Source: Acanthochlamys bracteata (taxonomy: Eukaryota > Streptophyta > Magnoliopsida > Pandanales > Velloziaceae). Taken from it: a stretch of 64,000 nt of DNA. Shown here one piece after another: positions 36,559 to 49,671 of this stretch. The DNA lies in contig CM034127.1 of NCBI GenBank assembly GCA_019914995.1, forward strand, positions 9,362,001-9,426,000. Direction: 5' to 3'. The notes beneath the pieces were generated by a model. That model did not search any database, was not told the origin of the DNA, and worked only from the letters and a program-made list of their open reading frames with translations. Every line of letters starts with the position of its first letter. Within the stretch, counting starts at the first letter, position 1. The position numbers were made by a program, and so were the translations under genes.

Positions 36559-37875
36559 CCCCGAGTAGAGCAACTGCTAGTTGTTTACAAAGTTGAATTT
36601 AATGCCTATGTTTTTGCTCTAAATCTAATTTTTTTGGAACTGAATTTTAAAAATTAAATTATTTAAAATATGAAGTTTAGAAATTACTTTATTTTTTATT
36701 TATTATTTTTAAAATAAGTTTTAAACATAGATTTTTTTAAATAAAATGTTTTTCCAAAAAACTGTATGTAATTCATATTTTTAATTTAAAAATAACTTAG
36801 TAACAAATTTTTTGAAATAAAAAATAAGTTAAAAGTGTTGACAAATAGATCCTTAGATGGCTGGCGCTCCATGTTCTCAACACTGATGATATTATCCTTA
36901 TATATTATTAAATCGAGAAAACTATCCAATATTAATTTCTTATTGATAAAAATTAGGAATCTGAGCTTCATTATCAGTGCTAATTAAAAATTAAGTTGGA
37001 CTAATGAACAACAGTGATATCGCATTATCCACTTGCTATTTTTGAATAGTTGTAGATAACTAGTTATCACATCAAGATTTTGTACGAATAATTTGAACGT
37101 ATAATTAATAATTAAAATTGTTTAAATATTTTAATGTTCAATCCATTATAAGTAAGACAATTTAAAGAGTAGATAAATATTTAAGAAAATAAATTTTGGT
37201 TAGTTATTATGAATTAATTATTCATATATTTTGGAATCAGAAGTCCTATTTTTTCTCTATTTTTGGAGTATTTCGGAGTATCTTTTAAATAAAAAATATT
37301 TTATTTTTTAAAAGAATAAGTTGTATTTTTTATTTAAAATATAATAAAATAAATAATAAAAAAATCTAACTATGCAAATTTTTATATACTTTTTAAATTT
37401 TAAATAAACTTTAACTATTTATAAAAATATAAATTAAAAATATAAAATATAAAATTAAAGAATTATTTTAAAATAAATAATGACAAACGCTCACTCTATG
37501 TATAATAGTTCATATGAGACGTTGGTACTTGAAAGTACCTAAAAAATCATTTTTTAAATACGAAAATTTTAAAATTTTTTGAAAACAAATTTTATTATTT
37601 GTTTAACAAATAATAAAATTTATATATATAATATTTATAAGAGAATTATCATAAATTATATATATAATAATTATTTTTTAATAAAAAAATAATCACATTT
37701 TTCAAAATATTTATAATAATTGTATTAAAAAAATTATTTTATAAATGTTTTTAAATACTCTTATAATTTATAATATGGACTTCGAATGTAAGCTGTCATG
37801 ATAACGCCGGAAAATCAATCAGTGGCCAGTATAAATAGCTAACCAATGATAAGATTAGAAAATTCAATCCCTTTA

Positions 37876-38103
37876 GGGCGTGTTTATTATATGATAGATT
37901 CATTTTTTTAAAAGTGAATTTAAAAACTAAAATATTTAATAACAATAAAATTTTATAATTATTTTGTATTATAAGTAAATTTTAAAATCAAAATTTAAAA
38001 AGTAAATTTTTAATAAAAATAATTTATTTTAATTTTGTAATGTATTTTATAATATAAGTGAGTTCAAAAAAAGTGAGTTTGAAAGGATACATAAATAAAC
38101 CCT
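37876..38103. mobile_element. Tourist-like MITE, 228 bp, flanked by TTA
   Basis: It opens with GGGCGTGTTTATTATATG and closes with ACATAAATAAACCC. TTA at 37873-37875 and TTA at 38104-38106 form the target duplication. It has the same class of ends as 2015-2218, 50109-50306 and the relic at 19535. It abuts the next element directly. Confidence 0.72.
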
Positions 38104-38106
38104 TAG

Positions 38107-39022
38107 GGTCTGTTTAGATATAAGAGTAATAAATAAGAGTAAGATTAAACAAGAGTAGATTATTCGAGTGGAGACGAGAGTAAGAGTAATAATTTATCTC
38201 ATCTTATTTGGATATATCAATAAGATTAATGAAGAGTAAATGATTATTCTTGTTTGGTAACTAAAGAGTAAATAAGAGTAATTTTTATTAAAATACTAAA
38301 ATATCCTTTTGTGTTTGTTGTTGTTTTTTAGTTGAGCAAAGCTAATATAATTTACTTTCAGGCCGGTGTTCTTACGCGCTATTTATTAGGACAATTTTGA
38401 TACTACTGTTTCAATTTTTTATTGACAAGTATATTTGTCTTGAGAACTTTGACGATGAAGAAGAAAAAAAGAGTGACTGTTTGGTCTTGAGTAGGGGTGG
38501 CAAAAATCGACCCGAAAAAGTCGGGTTCGGGTCAAGTCTTAGACGGGTTTGGATCGATTTCGGGTCAACCCGAAAATGATCCAAAAATTTTAAACGAATT
38601 CGGTTCGATCCAAAAATGACCCGTTTAACTATTTATATAGTATATATTACTTAATAATTAAAAAAAATAGCAAAAAATTTGAATTTAATTTGTATATATA
38701 TATTTTTAATTTATCTTAATTTTAACTAATTTTATTTAATTTATAAATTTGTAGAGAAAAAAAAAAAAGCAAAAACCAAGACGTAAATATAACAAACTAA
38801 CATGAATAAATGGGAACTTTAAAATTTAAAAGACTCAAAATTTCTCTTCTCTCGGTTACACCCCACCTTGGGGTGTAACCGATTACTCCCCATATAAGAG
38901 TAATGGAGAGAAGTTTTACTCTCCATTACTCTTATGAAGACATTCCCAAACAAGAGCAATGAAGAGTAATTTATTCACTTACTCTCCATTGCTCTCACTT
39001 ACTCTCAATCCAAACAGACCCT
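38107..39022. mobile_element. PIF/Harbinger-like MITE, 916 bp, with TTACTCT subterminal repeats
   Basis: It opens GGGTCTGTTTAGATA and closes TATCCAAACAGACCC-like (ATCCAAACAGACCC), giving 14-bp inverted ends with one mismatch, flanked by TTA at 38104-38106 and 39023-39025. Near the ends AGAGTAAT words (left, 38122-38200) and ATTACTCT words (right, 38885-39008) are repeated many times in mirrored orientation, the pattern of transposase-binding sites. A GATCC/CCGAA-rich repeat is nested inside (about 38495-38640), and a perfect hairpin sits at 38853-38881. No transposase is encoded. Confidence 0.72.
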
Positions 39023-39762
39023 TAGTTGCTAACTTGCTATTGTTTCTCTTCTAATTCGATTCTTCCTCTTAACAGAATTATTGTCTTATTATTAGCTTAC
39101 TTCTATTAAACGTTTATGAATTTTGAAACTAGTTTTTAAATATTTAGAATGTCGATGATATGGTAGAATTTTCGTTACTAGTTTTTAAATATTGACAAAT
39201 TTTCACGAAATTACTGTATGTTTTAATTGTCACTATGGAATGCTTTGCGCAAAATTCTTTAAAACTACTTCAATTGCAAAATTTAAAGTAACAAACAATC
39301 AAATATACTGAAACTTGGAAGCAATTTCCAACACGTACCTATGCATACATCGTTACTAATTATTACATTGCACTGCATTAATAAATTTAAAATATTAAAC
39401 AACAATAATAACTGTAAATAATATCTGGAAAATATTAGTGAAGGCTGCAACAATATTCAAATATCATTGATAACATAGCAAAAACTGAAATTAAAATAAA
39501 ATAACTGGGTTGGGCTTTTAGTGAAAGCTGCGATCCATAAGAAATTAGTGGGCTGAAAAACGGGCCGGTAGCTTAAGCCGCTTAGCAATTTCCTAGTCCG
39601 GTAAAAAAACTTCGCGTGTCAAACAAGAACCATTTAATAACCACGCGTTCACAAGTCATTCGGCATTCCCTAACGTAAATCTCTTCAAACAGCCATACGT
39701 AAACTGCTCCTGCGGAACATCGATTGCAATATTCATTTCCTTGCTATTCTCTCCCGCTCTGC

Positions 39763-39769
39763 TATATAA
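39763..39769 (+). promoter_or_regulatory. Probable TATA box of the ENT-domain gene
   Basis: The word TATATAA (within GCTATATAACTT) precedes the presumed leader exon that ends at the donor GGTGAG (GT at 39911-39912). Start of transcription would be near 39795. A short upstream frame (39848-39880, 10 codons) lies in that leader exon and could damp translation. Confidence 0.5.
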
Positions 39770-40947
39770 CTTTACGATTACCCGCCACGGCCAAAAGGGT
39801 TTGAAACGCCGGAGCTCCGCCTCGTTCTTCGCCAGAATATTCATCTCATGGTTGGAATATTTACTTTCTCCCTCCTCTAAGTCGATAGTTTCTCTCGAAA
39901 GTTTCGATCGGTGAGTCTCATCTCTCCCACATTCCTGAATTTCTCAGGGTGTGGTGAAATCAATGGGTTGTGTCGTTTCCCCGATGATTCCAGCTTCGAA
40001 ATCTTTAACAGTAGTTCTACTTGTTTCTTGCTTTTATATTTATTTGTGTTTTTGTTATTTCGTTTGTGCAACAGTTGGAACGGTTTTGTTGTATGATTGT
40101 TTGAAATGGATTGATGTTGTGTTCAGAGTTTGTTTTTATTATCTTTAAAGAGTTTAATGATTTTGATTATTTAGGAATTTTCTTAGTTATAAAGGTTATA
40201 ACTCCATTGCTTTATTTTCTTTGATTTTTTTTTATCTATTATGGGTTTTGTATTGTACTGGATTGGGGTTTAGATGGATGGGTTTTTTAGCTATGCCTTT
40301 GATTTCCGCCCGATTTTAATGTCTGCAATTTTATAATACTGCTAAATGAACTCCATCTCAGTGTGTTAGGGATTTTAAAAGTGTAGATTGTTGGGGTATT
40401 AGCTCTTCTGATGGTTAGTAGACTCGGGGAAATTTTTTCAGTATTTCACTATTTATTAATTATTTTGATTTTGGCTATGTCACTACTGCTTTTAAGGTCC
40501 GCCGTGATGGCATGTTTCTTTCTGAGGGATTCTAAAATGTTTGGGATTTTAGACACAAGTCTTGACTATGTAGTGATAGTAGTCGATACAGATGGTATAT
40601 GTCAAGTTCACTTCATTCTAAGTTAAATGGATCACAGTTATGAAGATTCTCATTACCTAAAGATTTTCGGTTTATGTTTGTTCCAGTTGCTATATCGTGC
40701 CACTTCGTACTCTGGATTTATGGCATTTTTGTTCTTTTATGGTTTTTTCCACTGCTAAAAAGGGCTTAGCCCTATAGTTTAGTAGTAAGATCTTGTTTTG
40801 TAGGCATAGTTTAGCAGTGTTCTATACTAAGGTGTATTGAGAAACGGTTAGATTTTGGGTTGTCTTATTCCATGTGCCAATTACAAAATGGAATTCTTGA
40901 ATGTTACTATAATTGAGGGTATCTTGAATTAATTTTTAAAGGTAGAT

Positions 40948-40958
<11 letters not shown>

Positions 40959-41016
<58 letters not shown>
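40959..41016. repeat. (TA)n microsatellite
   Basis: About 29 TA units in the 5' UTR intron of the ENT-domain gene (intron from 39911 to 41474), preceded by CATA units. Confidence 0.95.
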
Positions 41017-41019
<3 letters not shown>

Positions 41020-41524
41020 TAATCTGTATTAGGTTGTTCGAATAGAAAGTTATGGGTATGTTTTTAAGATATGTTCAAATAAAATTTACATCAAGATCAC
41101 AAACTATATCAACTATCACAGTTTGTAGTCATATTCTGGTTTTTGGATGAAAAATCTGCATTTAGTTGCCCCTCCACTTCACTCTATGTTCACCTTTTTC
41201 TTATCCTTTCCCTGCAAAACCAAATGCAATGGTAAATAAATTGCTGTAGCTTTACATTTACGTTGTGTTTCATCATTGTGTGGAAATCAGGAGTTATTCC
41301 CCTGAGGTTCGATTACACTCAAAATTGTTGAAACAATGTACATCAATATTATTAGATCAATTTTTTGTCATAGAAAAACTATTTCTTATTGTGTTTTGTT
41401 ATTCATTCAACATAGGAAATGCTATCAATCAAAGTTAATGTCTAGATTGAATAGTGTATCTTTTTATATTCCAGAAGGTGATATATCCGAAGAGTCATAA
41501 TCATATTCATCAGACTTGCCAAAG

Positions 41525-44500
41525 ATGGATTCTCAAATTCATTCACTGGCATTAGAGGCATATCATTGTGTTTTGCTAGCCTTCTGTGCACAGTCTGAGT
41601 CATTGACATGGGTACGTTCAATTGCTTCATTTTTCATACTTGTTTGCTTTACTGTAGGAACTTCTAAAAGAAAGTTTACGAATTCTGGTTTCCACTAAAA
41701 GAGAACATGCATGTTGCATTCATTAAAAGTGATCTGATTTCTTTGGACAAATGATTTATTTTTAGGTCAAGATAAGTTTATGCAGTTTCTTATTTGTAGA
41801 TTGTATTTTGAGGTTTGTGTTAAATTTCTGTATTAGGATAAAGAAGGACTCTTAACAGAGCTAAGAAAGGAACTCAGGATATCTGATGACGAGCATAGAG
41901 AAATTCTGAGGCAAGTCAATTCTGATGACTTGATTAAGTCGCTAAGGTCTGTGCATCACTTCTTAGGTATTATGTTCCAACAGAATTACAAGAACTATTT
42001 AGCTTTCTGAAATATGTTTATCAACATCTGAATGACTATATCCTGAAACATTTATCTCCTAAATCAGGAAAGCACGTAGATCTTCTGCAGCTGTTCCACC
42101 TTGTCAAATGTGGAGGAAGAGTTCTAATATCATGCCTTCCCACGAAAGCGCAGCTGCAATACCTCTACCTTCAGTTCCTTTATTTGGTAGCGTAAGTACT
42201 ATACAATTACAACTATCAGAGATTTCTTTCATTTTCATGCCTTCATCCCTTTTGGTGAAGCTTATGTTTTCCTAACTGATATGCATTATGCAAGTAAGAG
42301 AGATTTCTTTTTTAACCTTTCTCCTATTACCAAATCACGTGAGATAGTATTGCTTCAAAAGGAGAGTGGTGTTTCATGTTGTCTATATTTTGGGGTGCTG
42401 ATTTCTGTAAAGCTTTATAGGAGTTATGTTTTAGTGTCTATTAATGAGTTCAATCAAATGATATTTGCTTCAAACTGCCTGCTGTTAGAATGAGAAGTGA
42501 AATTCCTAGTTAATAAGAAATCAAAACACATACTTGAAAAGGGAGAATGTCAAAGTCAAGCATTCACCAAGAGTGACAGGAAGCTATAGAGAGTCGCATT
42601 TGCCATTTATAAGAAACAGTAGAGAACCTTATGGAAATTACATAACTTTCCAGCTCTTGTATTGAACTGGTAATTGGTCTGTGTGTTTCATATACTTGCC
42701 CATCCGAACAGATGCTATTAGGAATGTCATAAGAAAATTATACGTCATAAATTATCTTCAGAACCACATGAACTTAAACTCCTTCATGCTTGTAATTACT
42801 ACAGTATGCCATGTAGCTAATCCAAGATGGAACTTGGAGAACATAATTGAGCCTTGGAAAGGCATAAAACAACACTTGTATGCTATTGTGACCCAAGGTC
42901 AATTTCTCTAGTAGCTGATTGTATTAGCTGACATGTCATATTGCTTTGAATGAACATAGATTTACTCTCTGTAACAATGTATAATTATGTATATTTAACC
43001 ATGCTTCTCCTCTGGTCACCAATTTAACCAACACTACCATGCTTTGTTTCGACATGTCAACTCAACATCTGGTTTCATTAATTAATTGATTAAAAAAATG
43101 GTACCATGTGAAATTATAATCTACTTAGCAACAAACTTGATGAATCTGATATCATGGAACTAGAACTTTTTTTTACAATATCGACCAAACGAGAGTCCAA
43201 ATGCATTTGTTATGATTTTGTGCATTCTATATTTTGACCGATAATCATTTACATTAGCTCCATGCAATTTGTAATTGTTTTAGCAACTTTGACCTATTTG
43301 GTATTGTAAGATATCCTATCTGCTTCTTTTTATACATTTACTCTCTACTTGTATATTCCTTGACCTTTGTGCATATGTATGTCCATCCCTACACAATTTC
43401 AGCATGTTTTCTTGCAATTGTTAAAGTTGCTGAGCTGGTCTAAATAGCTCTATTGGTAGGCGTCTTTGCTTTTCGACCAGTATTCTCACTCGTTTGAAGG
43501 TTATTTGCATGCTAGTTGTTCGAACTTAGAAGTGGGATTGCTTTATTTTCATTTATTTTTTAACTACCACCACAATAAGATGTAACCATGTGATATTAAA
43601 ACATACATGTTTTGTCTAATGCTTTTTGGTCACTAAGTAAAACTTGACGAATCATATCTTATGTTTCTTGAACCTTTGATATTGCTACCTAGCTGCTATC
43701 TATATGATAGTGTTGTTTGTTCTAGATTTACGCTGCGGTGATAGTTTCTTAATGTACTTATACTTCTATTGCTTACATAAAAGCTTGAATTAGGTTCCCA
43801 AGGTTATGGAAGTGTTGAACTTCTGTTTTTACTAGCAGATGCAACATGGACATGACCAGTCACACAACGATGCCTTTGAAGGAAACATTGAAGTAGCTCG
43901 CAGACCTGCTCCTGTTTCTGCATCAAGCAGGAAGATGAAAGATGCTGGAAAAGCAACAAGCTCTCAGATTCAAGCATCAAGAGGGCATCCTGTGCACCCA
44001 AGTTTGATTGCTACGGAAAATGATCCTCATGTCATCACGATTCTTGACACAAACACACTCATTACAGAGGTAGGCTTGTACTTGTCTTAGAAAACTATCA
44101 TGTTTTTACCTTTTGGGGTGACTCTGAATTTTCAAAAGCAAGGTTAAGTGTTAAAAACTAGCCAGAAGCTTTGTTAAAATATTGGAAAACCTGTTTAAGA
44201 GAGTCAGTAAGAGATATGATCCCAAGTCCTTCAGCGAATGTTTTATATATAAGCAACACAGTTTTTACTTCGTGAAGTTCCCTATTTAATCTTTAGATAT
44301 GAAGTGTGACAATAGTGTTTGCAACAATCTTCTAGCGTATCTTCAAAAGCATGCAAGAATTCTAATAAAGTTTCTAGCACCTACAAAGAATAGGATTATG
44401 TTATGGGCAGGTTTCTAAACTGGCCACAGCTGTTCAGAGTTTTTATTAAAGATGATTGTATGAGCAGGGACATTGTTCTATTTTGCTCATTATAGTTTCA

Positions 44501-45953
44501 GAGTGGTTTGAATAGAGAACACCAAGGGTCTTATGTGGGCCGTCATTCTTAAATATGTATGCATGTACTCCATCAGTATATATAGGTTAGGATTTTGTGA
44601 ATAGGGATAATAGAATGGAATTGAGATAAATAGCCGGATAGGATTCTGTCTTTGTCTTCTTTTTGTTTTCAACTCTCATCTTATTGTTGATGGTTGATTA
44701 CACTTAGTAATATGATGAAATTTGCTTAACTTTATATAATATTCACCACATTCTATGTATTTGAGGTTAGTTCTTCTGGGTTTAACATAAACTTGTACAT
44801 TAGTAACTCTTGTCTTGCAGCAGTTCACTCATATATCTAGGGAATACTGGAGATATTTCTGCAATTTTAGAAGCTTCTTCATTTTATTTGTAGTTCTTCA
44901 TACTAGAGGATTCTTTTCGTAGTCTTAGAGCATGACATATTGATCTTAGAATCTTTATTATAGTCTTGTGATAGGCATTCCACTCCTGTTCTTTTCTCTT
45001 TAAAGGAAATTTAGGATTTGTGTAGTTTTTCATACTTGTAAACAAGATGTTGTCTTCAAATTAGATCCACGCTGGCTTCATATTTGTGACTACTTTATGG
45101 AACATATCTACTTTACTCGCAGAAATATTCTGCAATTGATTAGCAGTAGTATTAATTTGTGGTTCTTACGTACTAAAGTCTAAGCCCCCGTTTGGGATAG
45201 CTGAAAAAGTATAGCTCTTTGAAAAATAAGCTTTTCAGAAAATTTTTATGGCTTTCTGGGAAAAGGAGCTTGTACGTATAGTTATCCCATGACGTACAAT
45301 TCACTCATGTTCCCCAAATTTCTGGAAAAATTTTCTGCGGCAGTTTGCATGCATTTTTGGGCTTGAAATCCAAAAGCTGGGCTGAAATGGGATGCCAAAC
45401 ACACCCTAAGTTTTGTGTCTACTTTTTAACTCTTTCCTCCATTATAAAGTCCTTTGCATAATTCCCTGGATACTGTTGCAAGCTTTCTACTTATATTACT
45501 TCCAGATCTATAGTCCGATTACAAGCCTCAATATTTGGTTTCACCTTGCAGGTTGAGAAGGTTTTTATGTCTAGGAATCCTGATCCAGAGAAAATGGAGA
45601 AGGGAAGAACACTTCTTAGAGTGAGTCATACATCAGTGGAAGTTCTCTGAAGCATTTTGTTTTTTATTTTACATTTTCCTCAGTTGAAACTTCAGTTTGG
45701 ACACTTCCTTTTACTATTCAAAGGTGATGAGCAGCTTTATTAAGTTATTCTCTGTTTGAGTGTTTGTGCCAAATTTGAGCAGGAACAAGAGATTTCTCTA
45801 AAGGCTGCAATCAAGAAACTGGGAAATATGTCAGATGGTATTACTTTCAAAACTAACTTGCCCTTTTTTTTTCTCAATTGCAACTTCGGTAGTATTTAAA
45901 CAAGGTTTTTATTTAACTTTTCTTGTGTAGTTGATTCGGAAGGAACACCTTAG
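41525..45953 (+). CDS. ENT (EMSY N-terminus) domain protein without Agenet domain
   Basis: Seven coding exons (41525-41611, 41837-41946, 42068-42191, 43839-44069, 45552-45620, 45783-45837, 45931-45953) give 232 residues; phases close at each GT-AG join. Residues about 1-66 are an ENT domain: IHSLALEAYHCVLLAFCAQ, then LLTELRKELRISDDEHREIL. The middle is a Ser/Pro/Ala-rich linker with an Arg-rich start (RKARRSS). The C-terminus (about 175-232) matches the tail of plant EMSY-like proteins: ITILDTNTLITEVEKVF, NPDPEKMEKGRTLL, then SDVDSEGTP, probably a short coiled coil. Plant EMSY-like proteins have a Tudor-like Agenet domain between these parts; none is seen here, as in At2g44440-type proteins. 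ENT proteins act in chromatin-linked defence and development. An in-frame TAA just upstream fixes the start; the leader is spliced. Confidence 0.88.
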
Positions 45954-46319
45954 TTCAAATTATGAATCACAGAAGGCGGTCCATGGATTTTCAGGGGGGC
46001 GTACATAAGCAGGACAAAGTCTTTGGAGCGGTTGCCTACAAGATATAAGAGATTGTGTAAATCCACCGGTTTCCTTGAATGATCAACGTTAAAAATAGAG
46101 TACAAATTGATGAAAACATAGAGTACAAATTGATGAAAAACTATTTCATCTTTCAATCTTATTCCATCTTATTTTTCAATCCTTCAATACAATTATAGAT
46201 ATAGACTTCTTCTAACATTAAATTAGAGGAGTTCTAAATAAAAAATTTCTAGTTCTAGGAGAGATTTAAATAAAAAAAGATATCTAATTTTTTAAAAAAA
46301 TTCTAGTATAATTAAAATA

Positions 46320-46680
46320 TTAGATATATATTTGGTTTGATCGTGGGGCTTATTTGGGTTGGGTTTAGTATAAAATTGAACCTAATCGGGTTCAGTTCGG
46401 TTTGGTATAATCTCGTATAAACCAAATTTGATTTAATCTAATATGGTACAAGATTGAGCATGCGTCTGGTTCAATCCAGTTCATTCTAGTATAAGATTGA
46501 ACCAAATCTGGTTCAATCTCGTTCGGCTTAGTTGATCTAGTTTGGTACTGATCAGTTTGGTTCGAATCGGATATATCAGGTTCGGATTGAATTTGGTTCG
46601 ATCCGAATCGGTTCAGCTGATTTGGTTCTACACAACTTAGTTGGGATCGTTCGACTCAGCCGGATAAGGACGAATTGGAT
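46320..46680. repeat. Degenerate GGTTCAATCTGGTTCGG repeats
   Basis: Variants of GGTTCAATC, GGTTCGGAT and TTTGGTTCGA recur about every 15-30 bases in both orientations. The block may be a decayed tandem array or the end of a DNA element related to the GATCC/CCGAA-rich repeats elsewhere in the window. Confidence 0.45.
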
Positions 46681-47259
46681 GAGTTTGCTCGATTCAGGTG
46701 CGTCCCCGACAACGGCAGCGTGAGAGAGATCGCTATTGGTTTGGCGGCGGCGATATGAAGAGAATATGATCGGCTGTAAGAGAGAACAGTCTAACAGTTG
46801 TGGCGGTGAACGGTGAATGGGCAGTGTCGGATCTAACAGCGGCAGCGAATTGACGAAGGCGGCGGCGAAAGCGAATCGAGGCCAGCAGGAGTAATCGGCC
46901 GAATTCATCGGTGAAGTAGTAAGGAGGATGGCGGGCTTGTTTGCTGTCCGAGCATTCAGCGGAGAAACGATGGCATCGATAAGAAGAAGATGTTTGCGAA
47001 GGCACAATAGTAGCGATAATGGCATGGTAGGGTAGGGTCTTTCATTTTTAGATTTCAAATCCAACCACTGGATCTGATGATCGGAGTTTCTAACTGTTGC
47101 AACCATATCTGTATGATAGCAGACAGATAGATCTATTCGGAATCTAACCGTTAAAGTCGTCATCTTTCACGTTGACAGAGAATAGATTTAGTCGGAGTCT
47201 AACTGTCAAATCATTATCTTTGACGACGGCGGCGGATAGAAATGATACAATATATATAT

Positions 47260-47471
47260 TTTTAAGTTTTCTTACTTTCTGTCATCTTGATCAAGTGACC
47301 GGATGAATGTGAATTCGTAGTCCGATTGAGCTGAAATTTTATAGATATATTTCTAACTCATAGTTCTTCATATTCAACGGTGGAGATTGAATTTGGAGGT
47401 CACCCCGGCCATAAACCGGGGAGGAAATGTCCGAAAGTGCCTCTAAAGAAGGAGTGCCCCTATCCCCCCTA
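47260..47471. mobile_element. Half copy of the TA-bordered MITE, copy B
   Basis: It matches the right halves of copies A and C: GATCAAGTGACCGGATGAA, AGTCCGATTGAGCTGAAATTTTAT, AGTTCTTCATATTCAACGGT, and the same end GAGTGCCCCTATC before a TA tract (47472-47487). A TA run at 47248-47258 marks its inner side, where the left half is replaced by unrelated GC-richer sequence. Confidence 0.6.
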
Positions 47472-49405
47472 TATATATATATATATAACTCTTAATAAGA
47501 AGAGTTTAAATAAATAAAAGTATCTAATTTTATGAAAAAAATATTTTGATATAACTAAAATATTAGATATATACTGATCTACAATAATATAAATATATGA
47601 GTGTATGTCTCTGCATATAGGAATGCTGATGATAACTTTTGTGCATACGGCGAATATGGTAGTGGGAGTTATTTCTGTGTACATGGAAATGGAGAAGTTG
47701 CTGCGGTCAAGACTCATAATCACAAATCACAAGCGTTTTTATTTTAACCACTGTTATTGCCTTTGAATATACTGTCTTCATAATTCTTATGATGAGTATT
47801 CTATTTACAGAAAAAATGTTCCAGTTGTGTTTTGAGTAGGGAGGACGGTTGTGGAGAGGATGCTAAAGCCAGTAGTGCCCACTATTAATCGCTGGAAAGC
47901 CTGATTCGTTTACCCTGCATGACTGTGGATCAATCACTAAACTTACTGTAGGTTCCATAGCTGTGTTTTTAAAATCAGGATTTAGTGATGTTTGAAAGTT
48001 ATTTTTTCTAAAAAAAATTTAGAATTTTTTTTTAAAAAATATTTTTATTTATGTGTTACTTCAAAAAAATAAAAATAATCAATAATAAAAGTTTTAACAT
48101 AGAATTTTTTGTACTTTTTAAATTTTAAATAAATTCTATAAAATATTATAAAATATTTATTAAAAAATAAAAAATAAAAATTTGTAATAAAAAAAAGTGA
48201 AAAGGGCGGATTCTTGCAAGCAAAATGTAAATGAAGTTTTTACTGGATACCAAAAGCATTATCAAAAGTACATGTTGCAATTATAGGATGGGTATTTTCA
48301 TACATAATGACTGCGTTTTGGCAAGCTTGACATTGCAATTGGTATAATTATGCTGTCGTCTTTCAGTTCTGTTGTGCATACTGCATCCATTGATATGAAA
48401 TGTAGTTGTAGTAAAGCTGAATGTTGCCAAATTCTCCTAACAGGCATTTTTTTCGTGCAAATGAAAACCTTTCTTATTGAACCTGATGGATGAGATCTTG
48501 TCAACCAGAGGTACGCCTATTTGGTTTCTGATTGATATCAACAACAAACACCAACAAAAAAAAAAAAAGAAAGAAACTGAGAACTGATAGACTATTTTAA
48601 TGATTTGTCTATGCTTTTGTACGTGTGTTTCTGAACAAGAAGAACATAATTTTGAAAGAAAAGAAAAGGGATTATGGTTCTTTATCATGTCTGACATGCA
48701 TTCATGGTTTCTGCAAATGCAGCAAGCAAACGTAGTAGGGGAATTATTCAACGACACTCAATGAAGCAAACAACTTACGGTTCATATGCAGCGAATATTT
48801 TAGTGACCTTTTCGGGTCCTTTCCTTGAGGAAGGAAGGCAGTAGTACATCCGTTTTTTTTCATAACATGCATATATGTTTTTGTAACTTGTCTGAATTTC
48901 TTCGGTTCATGGTTCATGAGAACACTATCAGTGTAGAACTATTGCTATACAGTTTTGAGAAATACAAACAATTTTAAAATAGCAAATTATGATACTAGCC
49001 TTTTCGCATGCTTTCAGATTAAACTTTATGTCCCACTTGATTCAAGCGAAATGCCAAGATGGAAGAAGTAATAAAAGGAGATTGCAAGACATCTACATAT
49101 GTCCCAAAAGTTGAAGGACATGTTTGTGGGGCTTACTTATCAGAGGTTGTTTGTTTGCGGGGCACATAAATCATGATAAACTTGATTGGACTGGTGAAAC
49201 CTAAGGAAGGCATAAATGAAGATGATCTATATGAGATGGACACGACAAGAACAGTTGCACTACCTACGAATGTTGCAATCCCTGCATTAAAGAGGGAGCA
49301 AAAAATGTTCTTTTTTCTTGTGATAATAGAGGGCCACTTGGCGACGCTTATTCAAAAAAACGTTTTATCAATTTCTTATTTTATATTTTTTAATATGTAT
49401 ATATA

Positions 49406-49616
49406 GAAAGAGATATGAGCACTATAATTTTTATGCACCTTCCAGCGCACTCCATAGCCGTTTATAATCATGGAGACGTCCGAATCCAATATTTACCGTT
49501 AGATATGAAGAACTATGAGCCGTTAACATACTGACAAAATTTTATCCCGATCGGACTACAAATAGACCTTCATCCGGTCACTTGATAATGATGACACAAT
49601 TAGTAAAAATTAACAA

Positions 49617-49671
<55 letters not shown>

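Larger units (their letters stand above)
33473..39762. other. Repeat island between divergent genes
   Basis: About 6.3 kb without a gene between the quinone reductase and ENT-domain genes. It is very AT-rich from 34130 to 37770 with several diffuse hAT-like relics, an AGGGGNGGCAA-ended element (36126-36558) and two abutting TTA-flanked MITEs (37876-39022). Open frames at 36786-36971 and 38397-38579 lie in repeats. Confidence 0.6.

Noticed and set aside
39656..39844. A 62-codon minus-strand frame divergent from the ENT-domain gene
   Set aside because: It overlaps the probable promoter and leader of that gene (TATA box at 39763) and resembles no known protein.
46576..47163. A 195-codon minus-strand open frame
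   Set aside because: It spans GGTTC-type repeats and a GC-richer block, has no family resemblance, and the second long frame on the same strand (46733-47005) overlaps it, which points to composition rather than coding.
49173..49406. A 77-codon plus-strand frame
   Set aside because: No recognisable domain, no good splice context, and its end runs into a TA tract and MITE copy C.
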